DNA of 64,000 nucleotides from Phycomyces blakesleeanus NRRL 1555(-) (GCF_001638985.1 NW_017265158.1:248001-312000), one strand, 5' to 3'; shown: positions 9,688 to 22,898, counted from the first letter of the stretch. Notes: generated from the letters alone by a model not told the origin. A program made the numbers and translations.

Positions 9688-12630
9688 CTATTTAATGAGT
9701 GCAAACGTTGACACTCTTTTGACTCTACTGACCTTGATTGTATAAGTAAATAAATACTCTATTTGACCAGGGAATTCAGATACATCGTCATTTGTTCTCT
9801 CAAGAAACAATACCCTCACAAAAGACCCGTGCTTCTTCTTTTCACCACTGCAGTACTCTTGCCCCAGCAACGAAATCTTCTTCACCTTTTGAATCCAATT
9901 GTTCACAAATACATCCTCACCAATTGGGATTCTCCCTATCACACAGAAGGAAACACTTGTACTCTGGTAAGCCTTGACATAGAATTCAAATAACCACTGA
10001 TAGTGATCATCCTTCATCATAGTCAAAGGCTGCAACTTGATTGGCAATGTGGTCGGGGGCAAGGCCTCACTTCCGGTGACATTGTATCATGGATTGGTAG
10101 CAGCTTGCTGGAACATTGCTAAGCTAAATGGCAACGCAGGAGGGTGACCAGCATCCAAATTCAAGGGAGAAGAGCTGTCGGAATTTGATTTTACTTGGGC
10201 AACCCCCTCAAGGAACTCTATCAGTGGTGATGAAAAATTAGTAGAATATGCTTGAAGAAAGCTACCAATGAATGTTTTCTCCAGGAAGACTCTCATGAAG
10301 GTGACCTCAAGACCATTGCGACGGTTTGTCTTGATGTTCTTCAACTTGCCGTTGTATCTCTCAAAGCTACACAGCCAGAATGCATATACCAAACCAAAGT
10401 TAAGCATTGACTCACGCAAGTGCATATGCAAGTGCATATTTGGCGTGATGCTGCTCTCTCCATAAAGAGTCTCACACTCTTTTCCAAATTCTCCAAGAAG
10501 CTGGTGTGCGCTGTCAATTTCTGGATATGTGACTGAAGGACTGGTCAACTTTCGGCATGCTTTTACAAAGAGAGTCCAGTTTTTGTAGTTGTCTTCAGGC
10601 AAAGCGTCTTTTAGTACCACCAACAAATAAATGAGACACCACGATTGCCACTTGTCTGCCATCATATATGGGAAACCAGATTCGATCTTTGTTGATAAAA
10701 TGACATACCCAGGAGGAACAAGAATACCATTAGCAAGACGTTACATATGGACGAGAACAGCAGTTGGGAGATACCTCAGGTCTTTCCAAACACTGATCAT
10801 ACGCTTTGCTGTCCCAAGAAACACATTGTGCATGGGATCAACAATTGTGCATCGAACGGGATCAAAGTAGTGTAGGCAATGCAACTCAGAAAAACGGGTG
10901 CCATGCTGCATCTCCAAAACAGCTCTCTCTGCATCAGATTCTGTGCAGAACCACATCTCATCTTTGGTTGCATTTTCCTCTTTTGTTTGGGAGACCCAGT
11001 TCTCATGATCGAATCCAGAATAATTGATCTTACTTGTTTCAGCAACAACAGTGAAATGATGCTTGCATATGTGACAGGCGTTTGTACTTGCAAATCCTGT
11101 AAATCCAGCAGTCTTTCTTGCAGCAGGTATGTCGCAAGCAACACACATAAGAGCAGCGTGGATACTAGTACCATTGGGGAACTCTGGAGTTTTCATAGTT
11201 ATGCCACCATATAACTCTACCAGCTCGTCTACCAGAGGTTCCAAGAAGTTGTTCATCTGGTCGATCTTTGCTTCCTTTGGACCAGGCATGACACTGACAA
11301 GGATAATGTTTTCCGGCTTCATTCTTTCTTCCCTAGGCAGATTGTTCATTGACAGGTACAAGGCCCCACTTGCATGTGTATGACCATTGGATGGTTGAAA
11401 CCAATCCACATTCAATGTCAACATTAAAGAATGGTTATGATTCACAAAAGGCTCGTCATCTTCATCAAGGAGCTCAGACCACATTGCACCATCATAGACG
11501 TCCAACAAGGTACTGTTTACGGTTTCCCTTGATCTCCATTAAACGATTTGATGCTCAAACCCAGGTTTGGCGAAATGCTGTGCCAATGCATTCTTGAGCG
11601 AGTTGTATGGGAAAATCATGAGAGGGACAGGGCGATCAGCTTCAGTGTCAGAGAAAAGAGGATCTCTGCAGTATGTTAATGGTGTGGTTGTGTATTTTTC
11701 GAATGTGCAATTTGGTTGGCAATTGCCTGGTAGGTAAATTGCAAAGCACTTGTTGCAGATGGTGTATTTGACGATGCTTTTTGTCATGAAATTGAAGCTG
11801 GTCATAGTCTTTAATGCATCAATGATGAGTGGGAGATCGGTATCCTTATCAAAGGCAACAAGAAGATGGCGGAAAAATTTTGATATAGCAGTTCCACCTG
11901 CTTGAACCAAGTAAAACGCCTGAAAGATAACGCCAAATAGAGCTATGAATTGGCTTGTTTGAGACATTTCATGAATTTTTAAAGAAGCAACTACAAAGGC
12001 AAGTATTTCTGTTAATTATTTGTAACACAATTTATGTATATTTCTTTTTTAAATGTATACATACTGGAAGCAACCATGTCTTCAAAACTTCAACACTGGC
12101 AACCTCAACTTTGCTCTCATCTTCAGACTCATCACTTGAATCAGGATTGTCATTGTCAGAAGCCAATGATGTTGTCTCGACATCAGACTCTTTGAATTGA
12201 AAAATCTCGTCTTCTCTCAAAAAAGATACACTCTGTATGGTAGTTTCGGCTGATACAATAAAATAATTGTCTTCATCTATAGTAAAGCCAGACTATTAGC
12301 TATCTAAATTATGATTTATTAAAAAGAAATTTTATACTAACAATCAATCAATGTTTCAGATATATCTACCATCTCAACTTCTGTCTCTTCTTCAACAACT
12401 TCTGTATTAACTGATAATTAACAAAAAAAATATTAGATTACAATTTATCCAGTAATGTGTGTACTACTCAAATGTCATATACCTCAATTTTTTGGGCCAA
12501 CGTCTAATAACTTATCAGCATCATTATGACACTTAAAGATCTGTGCATTTTGCAAAATTCCGCCAATTGAATTTTTGGTACATGATGAACATGTACACAT
12601 AACAGTGTAGGTTTTAGTTGTAGAATTCAT
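9688..12630 (-). pseudogene. Tnp2-family (CACTA-type) transposase, broken by three stops
   Basis: Exon 1 starts at 12630 with a Cys-rich segment (VMCTCSSCTKNSIGG, then QIFKCHND), matching the start of the CACTA gene at 25256. Small exons follow around 12420 and 12240-12050 (acidic, Ser/Asp-rich), then one long frame from about 11985 to 9688. That frame has typical Tnp2 landmarks: SLMLTLNVDWFQP, a CHICK zinc-type pair, IVDPMHNVFLGTAKRM (about 10850), the HLHMHLRESMLNFG region and FERYNGKLK. Three nonsense codons interrupt the single frame: TAA near 11538, TAA near 10741 and TGA near 10087. Each could arise from CAA or CGA by one C-to-T change. No TIR pair was found for this element. Confidence 0.85.
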
Positions 12631-13371
12631 AACAGTAAGAATAATATTAATAATAATAAAATAATAAAGAGGTGTATACTATATTTTATTTTCATCTTTT
12701 ATATGTCTTTTATTTTTGTCATTAATAATGAGTTGATATATCTTGTTCACTATGTCATTGACTACATTGAGCTTACCGTCCCTATTAGTAAGAATTACAA
12801 ATGTATTTTGATACAGCAATCTTTTCTTAAAAAAGTGTGCCTGATTATTAATGGGGCTTCAATTTAATAATCACTGATATAATGGCGTAGTTTTTCTCTT
12901 TTGCATTTTTTTAACATAACATCAATTCTTGCTCATTTTGGCAAGTGGTCTTTTTTGGATTTTCTTTTTCTTGTATTTTTTTTATGACATCAATTCTTGC
13001 TCTTTTTTTCAATTTTTTTGATATACTTTCTTATTAAAAATAAGTCATATATCATATATTATTATATTCTAATAAAAATCAGTATTTTTTGGGATGCAAT
13101 AAAAATATTATTGAGTCTAAATTAGGTGCATCTGTAACAACAAGTTTTTCCTTCCAGAAAAATAATTAAATACTACATTTAACATTTAATATTTTATTTT
13201 TATTTTTTATTTTTCTGCCAAGTCAATCGAAACATATATTTTTTAAGACAATTGTGCGATTTATTGCCTAATTAATAAATATTTGTGTTTGTATCTGTGT
13301 TTATTTAATACAATCAGAAAAAATTGCAAATTCACATCTCAAGAAAAAAATATATTGAAAAATGATGGTGT
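12631..13371. other. AT-rich region with no recognised gene
   Basis: Low-complexity T-rich and A-rich tracts (for example about 12900-13080), with no gene, TIR or LTR that I can support. Confidence 0.4.
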
Positions 13372-13698
13372 TTGAAATATTTTTCCAAATTTTGCCAAAA
13401 TTCAAAAAATAAAATTCAACTGAATCCACCCTCCTTTTGCAGTGCAGAGCTCCAAACACATATCGTTTATCAAGATAAACACATGTTTGCATTTGTTAAG
13501 TGGTTCCAGATTAAGCATGACTGTTCAAGAAAGTTGGAAAGTGTTGACATCTGCAATGCAGATTTTATCAAATGTGATTTTGAATGTATCTTACCAGTAC
13601 ATCAAATATCATCAGTTGTTGCAACATGTGATTATAAAACTAGCACAAATAATAAGAAAATACTTGTCAATACTTTACCACACAAACAATATAATTAA
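13372..13698 (+). pseudogene. Possible transposase C-terminal fragment
   Basis: A 108-codon frame reads like a protein in its second half (HMFAFVKWFQIKHDCSRK, then FECILPVHQISSVV). A TTTTGCAG acceptor-like site near 13440 suggests the real exon starts there. The pattern of an aromatic/Ile-rich strand followed by ILPVHxI resembles the C-termini of some fungal Tnp2/KDZ-type transposases, but this is recall-based and weak. No matching N-terminal part lies next to it. Confidence 0.3.
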
Positions 13699-13831
13699 TA
13701 TTTAATACATTTCTTTTTTAATAAAAAATTTTAATACATAAGCTAATGTAGTCTTATTATATATGTTGCGAACAATACATATGTGTTAAGAAATTTTGAG
13801 AGTAAAAAAAAAGACAAAAAATGAGTTTTAT

Positions 13832-14960
13832 TTATGACCCACATTTAAGAGCCCATTGAGGTAGAGCAAGATCCAAATCAATTGGGGCTGTTGATTCCAC
13901 TGTTCTACCATAAACACTCTTAAGCAGTTGGCAGGAATTTGCACCCAATTGCTTTACAACAAACGAGTCAACCTCCGTAATGAAGTTGTTAAGCTAAGTA
14001 ATAAACATATATTAACAATCAGCCTGGCATCATTCAAAAAAAAGTTAGGTTTTACCTCGTCACTTCTCCAACTTAGGCAAGCAACATGAATCTCATTTCT
14101 TGACTGAGAGGAGGACATATCATTGTCTGATTCGCCTTCAGACATGACTGACTTTTGGATCAGTCCAGAGCAGTTTCAACCCATGTTGAGATCAATGTCA
14201 GCCTTGTAAGCATCATAAGCAAGGCGACGGCAAGTGTAGTTCTAAAGGAAAAAGACAATACAATTAATATTCTTATTGTTATTATTTAGCATAAATTGAA
14301 AATATAGTTTACATCAGTTTCACAGCCAGATCTTCTTGAATTAGTATTCAAGGCTTGTCTTGTTTCTGGAAGTTCCCTTTGCTGGCAACATCTACTACAG
14401 AAGTTTGTGTATATACACTTACGAAGGTCGTGTATCCTCATATCAGTGCCAGCAAACTTCTTTTCCAAGTAATACAAGAGTTGTTTGACTAACTCTCTAT
14501 TTGGAGAGCAATCAAAATGAATATCAACTGCCCACTTTGGTTTTATGGCATTCACTTGAATTTCTGCTTGGTCTCTTGATTTTAGCTTTGGGTTCCACAT
14601 ATAACCATAGATGTATCCCTATCATATTTTAACTAGCAACAAGATTGACAAGTGTTTTTTGTATCTTTATACTTACAAATACAATGTTAGTATCATCTGA
14701 TTTGGAGGTGGGAAGGGCAGCAGATGTGGATGCAACAATAGTAGATATATTCACAGGTGCTGGGAGGGCAGACAAGACATCAATTCCATTGATGGCAGTT
14801 GTGTTACCAGTGATGACTACATCAATTCTTGTGCCTATCAGGATAATCTTATCCTTCATGGTGTTCATCTCTTCTTTCATCGCATTCAAAGCTTGTAGCA
14901 ACTGGACATCAGTGCTTGTAAGAGAAGGAGTGAGTCTGCAGTTGGGGATAGATATTATCT
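13832..14960 (-). pseudogene. Repeat-encoded coiled-coil protein, copy 2
   Basis: Exons: about 14960-14677, 14618-14313 (306 nt), 14241-14056 (186 nt) and 13993-13832 (162 nt). The last three have exactly the lengths of copy 1. Shared motifs include MWNPKL (MxKPKL in copy 1), the SPNREL/SPNREI segment, DLRK, VMSxGES, WRSDE and a final xxWAL..G. The first exon has the helical segment LQALNAMKEEMNTMKDKI, but a clear start codon is missing. A TGA at 14178-14176 stands where copy 1 has an Arg codon (LRDC), so copies 1 and 2 were inactivated independently. Its neighbour is a divergent micro-exon gene, as in copy 1. Confidence 0.55.
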
Positions 14961-15254
14961 GTAATACATCATAATGTTTTCAATTGTTAATATTAGTTCT
15001 TTTTCTTTTTTATTCTCTTTTATAAGAGACAATCCATCTATTTTGTCATGTAAATTACAGTAAATTTGCAACATAGATTTTTTGAGATGATATAATCAAG
15101 AGTGAGTAACATTGAATTGCAAGTAGAAATATTAAGTATTTATAGACAGTAGTGATGGTTCAGGAACACTTCAAGGACAACTTCTTGAAACACTGAGACG
15201 CAAATTGGTCTTAATACATTTTTTGGCTGCAATTGATCACCAATTTTCAGTTTT

Positions 15255-16269
15255 TTTTTGCTATTGTTTATTGGGTTAGCTTTTCAGTATTTTGTTTCAA
15301 ACGCAGAAAAAAAATTACGTATTTTTCTTTCTTCTTTTCTGCTTCTTTCCTCTTTTCCAACGTTTGTCATTATTATATTAGTGGCTTTTTTTGGTAACAT
15401 ACTTCTTTATTAAATACTTTTTTATAAACAATAAAAATTAATACATTCTTTTTTATCATAATAGATACTTGTTTGCTCTCATTTAAATGCATTCATTTCA
15501 CAATTGCTGTCCAGATTAACAAAGGTCAATATTATATTTTGCGAAATTGACATCTATAAAAATCCTTCTGACTTGTTTTTTTTATTACAGACTTGATCAT
15601 CAAGAATAACTGCTACAAATGAATTTGGTTAAAAACATCAAGGTAGTGTATATATATATATATTATTTTGACATGTATCTTACTAAAATGAAGTCTTATT
15701 ATAGATGAGCACTATTAATCCTGTCTTTGATTTCCCTTACATTATACAGCTGGAAATGACATTATATAGTAAGGATCACTACTTTATTTTTTATTTTAGT
15801 TATATTAATACTATAATGTGTTAACATAAAATATTATTATTTTTTACTAGAGTTCTATCAAGTGTTTACAAAGACAATCTATCTCTGTTAATATATATTC
15901 TTACTACTGGTATGTAAATTATTTATTATTTTATTTGATTCACAAAAATTAATGTTTTTCGTTATTTTTATAGTGAAAGATATCAAGGAATGTCATGGAT
16001 TATCAATATCAAAATCTATTTTTTGCTCACTCTTTTCCAATATTTACAATATAAGTATAAAAGTGTACACAAAATGTAAAAGCATACTACATTAAATGTA
16101 GTACCCAGTACACATAGCTAATAATTTGTCTATGCTTCTTAAAGACTGTTGTATTTCAATAAACAGTCTGCTTTCTTTTTATATTTTCAGGTATTTATTT
16201 TCTGTAGATAATTATTTTATTCAAACAGTATCAAGCAGACCAGTAGAAGTAATAACGGATATTCAATAA
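15255..16269 (+). pseudogene. Micro-exon gene, copy 2
   Basis: Exon-intron rhythm matches copy 1: a hydrophobic first exon (its start codon position reads ACG), then short exons such as those beginning after ..TATTATAG at 15705, ..TACTAG near 15851 and ..TTTATAG near 15974. The last exon ends in TAA at 16267-16269. Amino-acid similarity to copy 1 is visible in exons 6-9, for example YQVFTKTIYLC against YYRFADNILVC, and LSMLLKDC against LSILKEYC. It has several stops and indels, and I do not know the function. Confidence 0.35.
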
Positions 16270-16862
16270 ATCAATACTATAAGATTGTTATAGTTCTAGA
16301 AACATTCTGTTCTTTCCAAATAAATACTATTATAAACTTTTACCAATAAAACAATTTCTGAAATTAAAATAAAAACGATTGAACTAAACTATGATTCAGA
16401 ATCCAAAGAATTGCTAAAGTATTGAATTTATTTGGATATAAAAGATAAGGAAGAGGTGTAATGTTGAACTATACTACTATATCAAGATCAAAAATAAATA
16501 TATTAGCCATCTTTAAAGCTCCATATAAAACATATAAAAATAAAACCTTGGTTTCAAAAAACTCTTTTCAATATCCCAGGTCAGATCAGCACACCAAAAG
16601 TGCTGAAGAACCATATCTCCATCATTTTTATTTGACTCCACACATGTGTAAAGCTGGTCATGGCACATGGTGCTAAGACGAACTTGTTACATGATGATAT
16701 GTATCTGGACTCAATATTAAACCCCATCTTGACACCTAAGTAACTACGCCTTTACACATACATATGTCAGATCATTTTTCCAGTGTAAGACAGATTGGAG
16801 CTCCCTTCTTGAACTTGGACTCATATAGAAAAGTATGACTATTTTTAGTTCAGACCTGAGTA
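16270..16862. other. End of repeat unit 2, then intergenic
   Basis: The first about 110 bases match the sequence flanking the solo LTR in unit 1 and so represent the empty LTR site (near 16307). The rest holds no gene that I can support; a 71-codon frame at 16461-16676 lacks any sign of selection. Confidence 0.4.
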
Positions 16863-16877
16863 GTCTGTCTATAGGAC

Positions 16878-17971
16878 ATGGCTCTTCCTGCTAAGACTCC
16901 ATCACTCCTACCAAGGGACCCCTCACCACCTCCTGGCTCACCCACGCTATCACTTAACACTCCATCTACACTAACTGACTCACTACCATTGTCTCAATCT
17001 TATGTAGCTGCGGCTGTTAAGCCTATAAACAATTCTTGTACATCTTGCATTGTCGGCTCCATCACTGATAATGGTGCTCCATGCATATGGAAAGAAGACT
17101 CCTCTCCATTTTTTGTTTTTTACGAGATCCCTGCTGAGGGAAACCCTCTCTGTCCTTTGTTCTTTGATGCTATTAATACCACCTTCCCATTGGGTGTTGG
17201 CCGCGGCCTCACATATGCCTCTTGTACTTCCTGCACCTCCTTTGAATTCCATCTAGTAGACCAAGAAGCATGCTCACGCGCATGCCAAGTTGGCTTTCCT
17301 TTTAATGAATGTACTGTCTTTGCTTCTCCCACTATTTCTTTGATGCTTAAGCTCTTGTGCTTATATGTGTCTCGACTTCCTCTTCACTGATATGCGGATT
17401 TTGATGAACTTGCCAAGAATCTTTACCACTGCCTTGCTATATATGGACAGGTCAGAAAATATCCTTGAATTTGAAATATAACTACCCCAACAGCACAGAT
17501 ACCATCCATATGCTACGCCCATCTAATCCTGATCTTCATCTGCGTCACTTGGAACATGAGATCAAGTATAATGAAACTATAACTTTCCTTGCCACTTGGG
17601 CACATATAGATGCTCACTATACTTTTTGTAAAGAGATGGGTCACAAGAAAGAAGCTTGCATCAAGAGACTCAAAGAAACCCGCACCTGCTTCTGCTGTAG
17701 TAAGGTTGGTCACCTTGCCCATCAATGCCTACAAAACAAGGAAGCCAAATCAAAACGCCCTCGCAAAACTGCTCACTCCCCAACCCATGCCCCTGCACCC
17801 CCAGCCGCTCAGATGTATCATGGTCTTCTACCCTCTGAAACAATCTACGGCCCACAGCACGCCCTGCAGAACATACTTCTACCTCCCTTGGCTACTGAAT
17901 CCCTCTCTAGACCACACACGGCCCAGGTGCCATTCCAGATATTCTTCTTGCCAATTATTCTGATTTCCTGA
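16878..17971 (+). pseudogene. LINE B ORF1 (zinc-knuckle nucleic-acid-binding protein)
   Basis: The first frame (16878-17390) starts MALPAKTPSLLPRDP and is Pro/Ser-rich. After shifts, a frame at 17465-17971 carries two knuckles: CKEMGHKKEAC, and CFCCSKVGHLAHQC (about 17690-17732), typical of Gag-like ORF1 proteins that bind element RNA. At least two frameshifts between the parts make it non-functional. Beyond 17990 a weaker acidic frame runs to 18195. Confidence 0.75.
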
Positions 17972-18195
17972 TAGAAGCAGTAGCTAGTACTGGCATGGAT
18001 GACCACATCCAATTGGTTAAGACCAGTGATGACAAACTTGGTAATGAAGAGACGAAGAAAAGCAATGATGAGGAATACTACAGTGACAATGACATCGATG
18101 AGGTTGCCAAGTGTTTTGCTCAAATAAAAGATGATTCCATGAATGGTAAAAATGATGGTGGACAAGATCCTTCAAATCTAGCTCTTACTTTATGA

Positions 18196-21100
18196 TTAAA
18201 ATCTCTACAATAAACTGCCAGGGACTGGCAAAATTAGTCAACCCCACCTTATACTTATTATTTATTCACCACCTATAGTGTATTTTTCTTATAATCAACA
18301 AAAAAATTGTACTCAGATAGTTTTTTTTCAAGACCTAAAAAGTGTTGTCGGAAATAACAAAACTAAATATCTTTTTCATTTACTTTGTTAAGAAACAGTT
18401 TCTCTATAAAGTAAACAGAAAACATGTTTAGTTTTGTCATTTGCAACAGCACTATTTAGGTCTTGAAAAAACGTGGTATTTGAATTTAATAGTGGAGAAA
18501 GAGAAATATTGACACTAGATTTTCTATTGATAATGACAGACAATAAGAATTGATCCCCTAAAATAGTAATACTATATATTACTTTGTGTTTAAAAGATCT
18601 TTTGTCATGAATATATAAAGTTGTGACTGCATAAAGTTCAATATTTAGGATTTTTTAAAAAACTGATGGACATTAAATGTCATTTTCATATATTGGCATT
18701 TGAAATAAAAAATTAACACAAATCTTGAAATTTGCGATTATTAAGAAAATACACTATACACTCTCAGCATGTCAATATACTTGCTCTGCAAGAAACTCAT
18801 GCTTCCTATATGGATATACTGAATACATTCAATATGCAGTTTAGGACTACTTCCTCAGTTTGGTCCCAACATTGTGGTTTAGTGTGCCTAACTCCTATGC
18901 TTTCTATTGTCAACCCTTTAATCTCTGTCTGTGTCCAATATATATCTGCTACAGTTGAGCATACCAACAATAATTTTTCTCTTTTCAGATCTGTGTGGTA
19001 TACGCCCCAGCTACAGTTGGACAGTGGTATAAATTTCTATCTGCCCTGCTTGCTAACTCTTTATTATTGCCCACTCATCCTTCACGCTTCATCCTGCTGG
19101 GAGATTTTAATCACTCCTATTACACTCGTTCACCTCGTCCCCAACTTGCACCTCATATGTGACTCTAATTCCTCTCTGACCACCTCTTTAACTGCATCAC
19201 TATGCCTGATTCTATCTCTATGCCTATCTTCTATTGCGGTACAACGTCCTCCATCTTGAACTATATATTCTTCTCTTCTGATATGTTTTCCCACCATATT
19301 TTGTCTTCTGTGGATGATATTTATCCGCAATGGTCAGACCATTTCCTAGTTTCCGCATCTTTTCTCTTTGATTCAGGCACTGTCTTGGGGAAAGGCCTAT
19401 GACATGCTAACCCACATCTCTTCTACAACCAGCATTTCTGTCTCCAACTTGACTCTCACATTCATTCTCTTGTCTACTTGCTACCAACATCTCTATCTGT
19501 TCAAGAACAGTGGGATAGTCTCAAAACCAATATCATCCATTTTATCTGCTCTTATTGCTGTTGCCCTTGCTGCAACCTTACTACAACAGAAGCCCAGTTG
19601 CAGAGTAAGTGCGCACACCTGATACAAAAGTACCAACTCAACCTCTCCATTAACTTTCAGCTTCCTTTTGTGGAACGACAGATTCAGGACATATGACACA
19701 AAAAAATAGAAACACAGACATTGCACACTGGAAAACACTGGCAGAAATAAGTTGAGACCTCTGTCAGTTACTTGAAACGTACGATTGAAACATGACAAGT
19801 CTGTAAGACAATCTCTGGCCTATGCCACCTCTTTACCAATGTCTTTTTGACACAGCCTTCTATCATGACCGATTCCACAGCTGCATTTTATGAAGATTTG
19901 TATTTCCCTAATGACATTGAGCAATCCATTGTAGATGACCTTCTATGTAATCTTTCGACTCATATTGTTCTCTCTGACACTCTTGTAAACTAATTCACTT
20001 CCTCCTTTTCTATCATAGACATACGAGAAGGTGCACAGCAGTCTCCTTCTACCAGCAGTCCCGGTCCCAACAGGATACCCTATGAAATCCTTTGTCTCCT
20101 TTTTGACTATTCCGCGTGTGCTCATATCTTGGAAAAGCTGTACAATGACGCTCTCACCACTGGAGTTTTTCCTGCCTCCTGGCAATCTACCTGTCTCTTC
20201 TTGCTACCAAAGAAAGGAGACCTTACATGTTTGAAGAACTGGCGACCTATTGCCTTGATTAACACTGATGCAAAGATTTTTACTTGACTACTCAATGCCT
20301 ATATGATTTCTGCTGCCAGCTCAATTGTGTCTTAATATCAAACTAGGTTTGTGAGGGGAAGGTTCATTGCTGACAATGACATGCTCGTTAAGACCATTAT
20401 GGAACAGGCCTGGCTCACTCAATCCACCAGATTTGGCTTGCTCTTGGATCAAGAAAAGGCTTACAATTATGTATACCCCTTGTCCCTGCAACAAGTCCTG
20501 CAACATTTCCATTTCCCTTCCTCTCTCGTTGATTGTATTTGCAACCTATTCTTCTCTACTCGAATACAAGTCAATGTGAATGGTCATATCTCCTGAGAAC
20601 TTGTTCAGAACCACAGTCTTCGACAGAGCAATCCTCTGTCACCTGTTCTCTTCAATCTAGCCTTTGAGTCTCTTCTACGCCGCCTCCAACATGACCCTAA
20701 ATTTTCTGGGTTTCTCCCACCTATCTCGCCAATCCTTCCAGCCCCCCCTCCAGTCAAATGTCTTGCATATGCAGAAAATGTCATTGTTTTCCTCTCCACA
20801 CCCAAATGTTTTACACGCCTCCACACACATCTTTCCACTTACTCTCAGGCCTACAATGCCAAGATCAATATGGTCAAGACAGAGGCCATATCGCTTTTGG
20901 ACAACCACTTCCTTACTGGATCACGTTCCTACAGGCCCACCAAATAACATTCTGATATGACTGCTCATATCCTGACTCTCTCCGCTACCTTGGCTTCCCT
21001 CTTGTCAGTTTGATTGCCCAATGCAATGCCTTTTGTTTCTCATTGTTAACAACTATAAAATCTTCCTGCACCATACATCTCACTCAATCCTTATTGATCT

Positions 21101-22471
21101 GGGGGCATGTCACTGTTCTCAATACTCTCATTCTCTTCCATCTTTGGCATTTCCTATGCGTGATTTCTGTTCCTGTGTCATTTCTTGATAAAATAAAGTC
21201 AGCCATGGGTCAGTTCTTGCAGCACCAAATGTTTCCTCCCATAAAGCTGTCTACTCTTTGTCTCCCTCTTCATTCTGGCAATCTTGAAGTATTAGATCCT
21301 TCTATACAACAAGGTGCTCATCAGCTGCGTTGGTTACGTTCTCTCTGTCTCTCTTCTCACTTTACCTCTGGCTTAGTTCCTTCTTGGCTGTCCTTTCTCT
21401 TACGTTATCATATGTCTGGCACTGACCCCTGATTGACGCTTCTCTTTCCCAATTTTCGCCCCCCCCAATCTGACTGGTCTTGCAGGTTGCTTCTGCAACA
21501 TATTCTCTGCTATTGATAGACTTCCGCACGACTTCTTCTCCCTTGCCCCCAACATTGCTACGTGTTTGGCACTTCCCCTCCGCTCAGTATGCCTACCAGC
21601 CACAAACACTATCTCCTTCCTTCCCTTCTTGCGACACCTCCGCATTGAAGATGCCTTTCTTGTTGACTCTTCTTTTGACATTCTCTGCTGTTGAGCGCAG
21701 GCTGATTTCCCATGCAACCCACTCATATTGCGCAAGTTTTTCAAGAGAGTTGACTCTTGCAATATCTTGCTATAACCTTTCCTTGTTCTTGCTTTCCTCC
21801 CTTCTCATATCCTTCAGCTCAATGACCCTTCCATTCCTTCCCATTCAGGTTTATCAATCAATGCTAGCCCTTTTGTTTGCAGTCTCTTACCTGGAATACC
21901 ATGGTCCAAGCTGAAACCTCATACATATCAGTCTTTTTGTTTCTCTTTTATTCCTCCTCCCCTGTTGTCTACACTGTCCAGCTCACATTGGCAAATCTTT
22001 TGGAACCTTCCTATACACCACCATGTCCACAACATCTGATACCAAGGTCTACACCACAAATTGTTATCCCACTCCCTGTTGCATTGCATACTTCCTGACC
22101 CCTTCCCCATCAACTCTTGCCCCATTTGTGAAGCCTCTACAGACACACCCAACCATTTCCTCTTCTCCTGCCCCCTCAAAATTGACGTTTGGTCTACATT
22201 CTGGCAAGATGTCTTTGGATCTCATCCTACTCTTTTTATACTCCATGATGCATTTTACAATCTGTCTTTCCCCTATACCCACCCCTCTGATATTCATGCT
22301 GCCTCTCTCTTTAGCTGTGCCCTTCTGGCAATCTGGCAATATCATTGGGTCATGGTATTTGACAATACATCTTTTGTATCTTTCACCATTCTATCTACCG
22401 CTTCCCGCTTGGTTGCCATATTTAAGGCTGAAAAATCTCTTGATGACCTTGCCTGTTCTCTTGCTACTTAG
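18196..22471 (+). pseudogene. LINE B ORF2 (endonuclease and reverse transcriptase), degraded
   Basis: The sequence MIKISTINCQGLAKLVN starts at about 18193, is cut by an inserted hairpin element, and resumes near 18736 with VNILALQETHASYMD, the APE endonuclease start. LLGDFNH lies near 19098 and WSDHFLV near 19341. Reverse transcriptase follows: CLFLLPKKGD and NWRPIALIN (about 20200-20260), QTRFVRGRFIADN (consensus QTGF; about 20340), PLSPVLFNLAFESLL (about 20635), and YAEN at 20768-20779 where active enzymes have YADD. A C-terminal Cys/His motif (CPICEASTDTPNHFLFSC) is near 22110. Many stops and frameshifts are present; the changed active site alone would abolish activity. Confidence 0.88.
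18247..18735. mobile_element. Hairpin (MITE-like) insertion inside LINE B
   Basis: The ORF2 reading is interrupted here and resumes on the other side, so this segment is inserted (ends approximate). It contains a long imperfect inverted repeat: arms 18323-18369 and 18426-18473, both carrying TTCAAGACCT and its inverse, with a second inverted pair inside. No coding potential. Target duplication could not be fixed. Confidence 0.6.
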
Positions 22472-22898
22472 CTCTACATTTAGTTTTCTTTCTTACATAT
22501 ACACCTAAAAAAAAAAATCAAAAACCCAAAAACAAATTTTGTGATGTGCATCATTTCTTTTTAGCTAGTGATCCTCACAATAAAAATTTGAGCTCTAATT
22601 GCTCCCTACAAAAAAGTCTGTCTATAGGAAGAGATACAGATTTTGCTCTAATTCTTAAATTGCTATACCATCTACAGTAAATAGATTAAACACTACGGGA
22701 AAGAAAGTGGGGTTTTATGGTTGCTTTATGGCAGTTTGACAAGGCGGCTTTGTGGCGGTTTTTTGCTAAATATCTACTTTGCCCCCCTGGAGTTTAAATA
22801 TATATTACAGATCTCTGCTTTCTGATTCTCCTTTGTTGGCTCTTCTATTGGACAGTGTTTCATTCTTTATTGTATAAAGTATATTATATAATCGATTA

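Larger units (their letters stand above)
16877..22615 (+). mobile_element. LINE (L1-like non-LTR retrotransposon) B, with 14-bp target duplication
   Basis: The element is flanked by a perfect direct repeat GTCTGTCTATAGGA (16863-16876 and 22616-22629), a normal non-LTR target-site duplication. It ends in a short A run next to the right copy (22610-22615). The left end begins one base before the ORF1 ATG, so a promoter-bearing 5' UTR is lacking or lost. Inside lie an ORF1 with zinc knuckles and an ORF2 with APE endonuclease, reverse transcriptase and a C-terminal CCHC-type motif. All frames carry stops and shifts, and a separate 0.5-kb hairpin element sits between ORF1 and ORF2. Confidence 0.93.
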
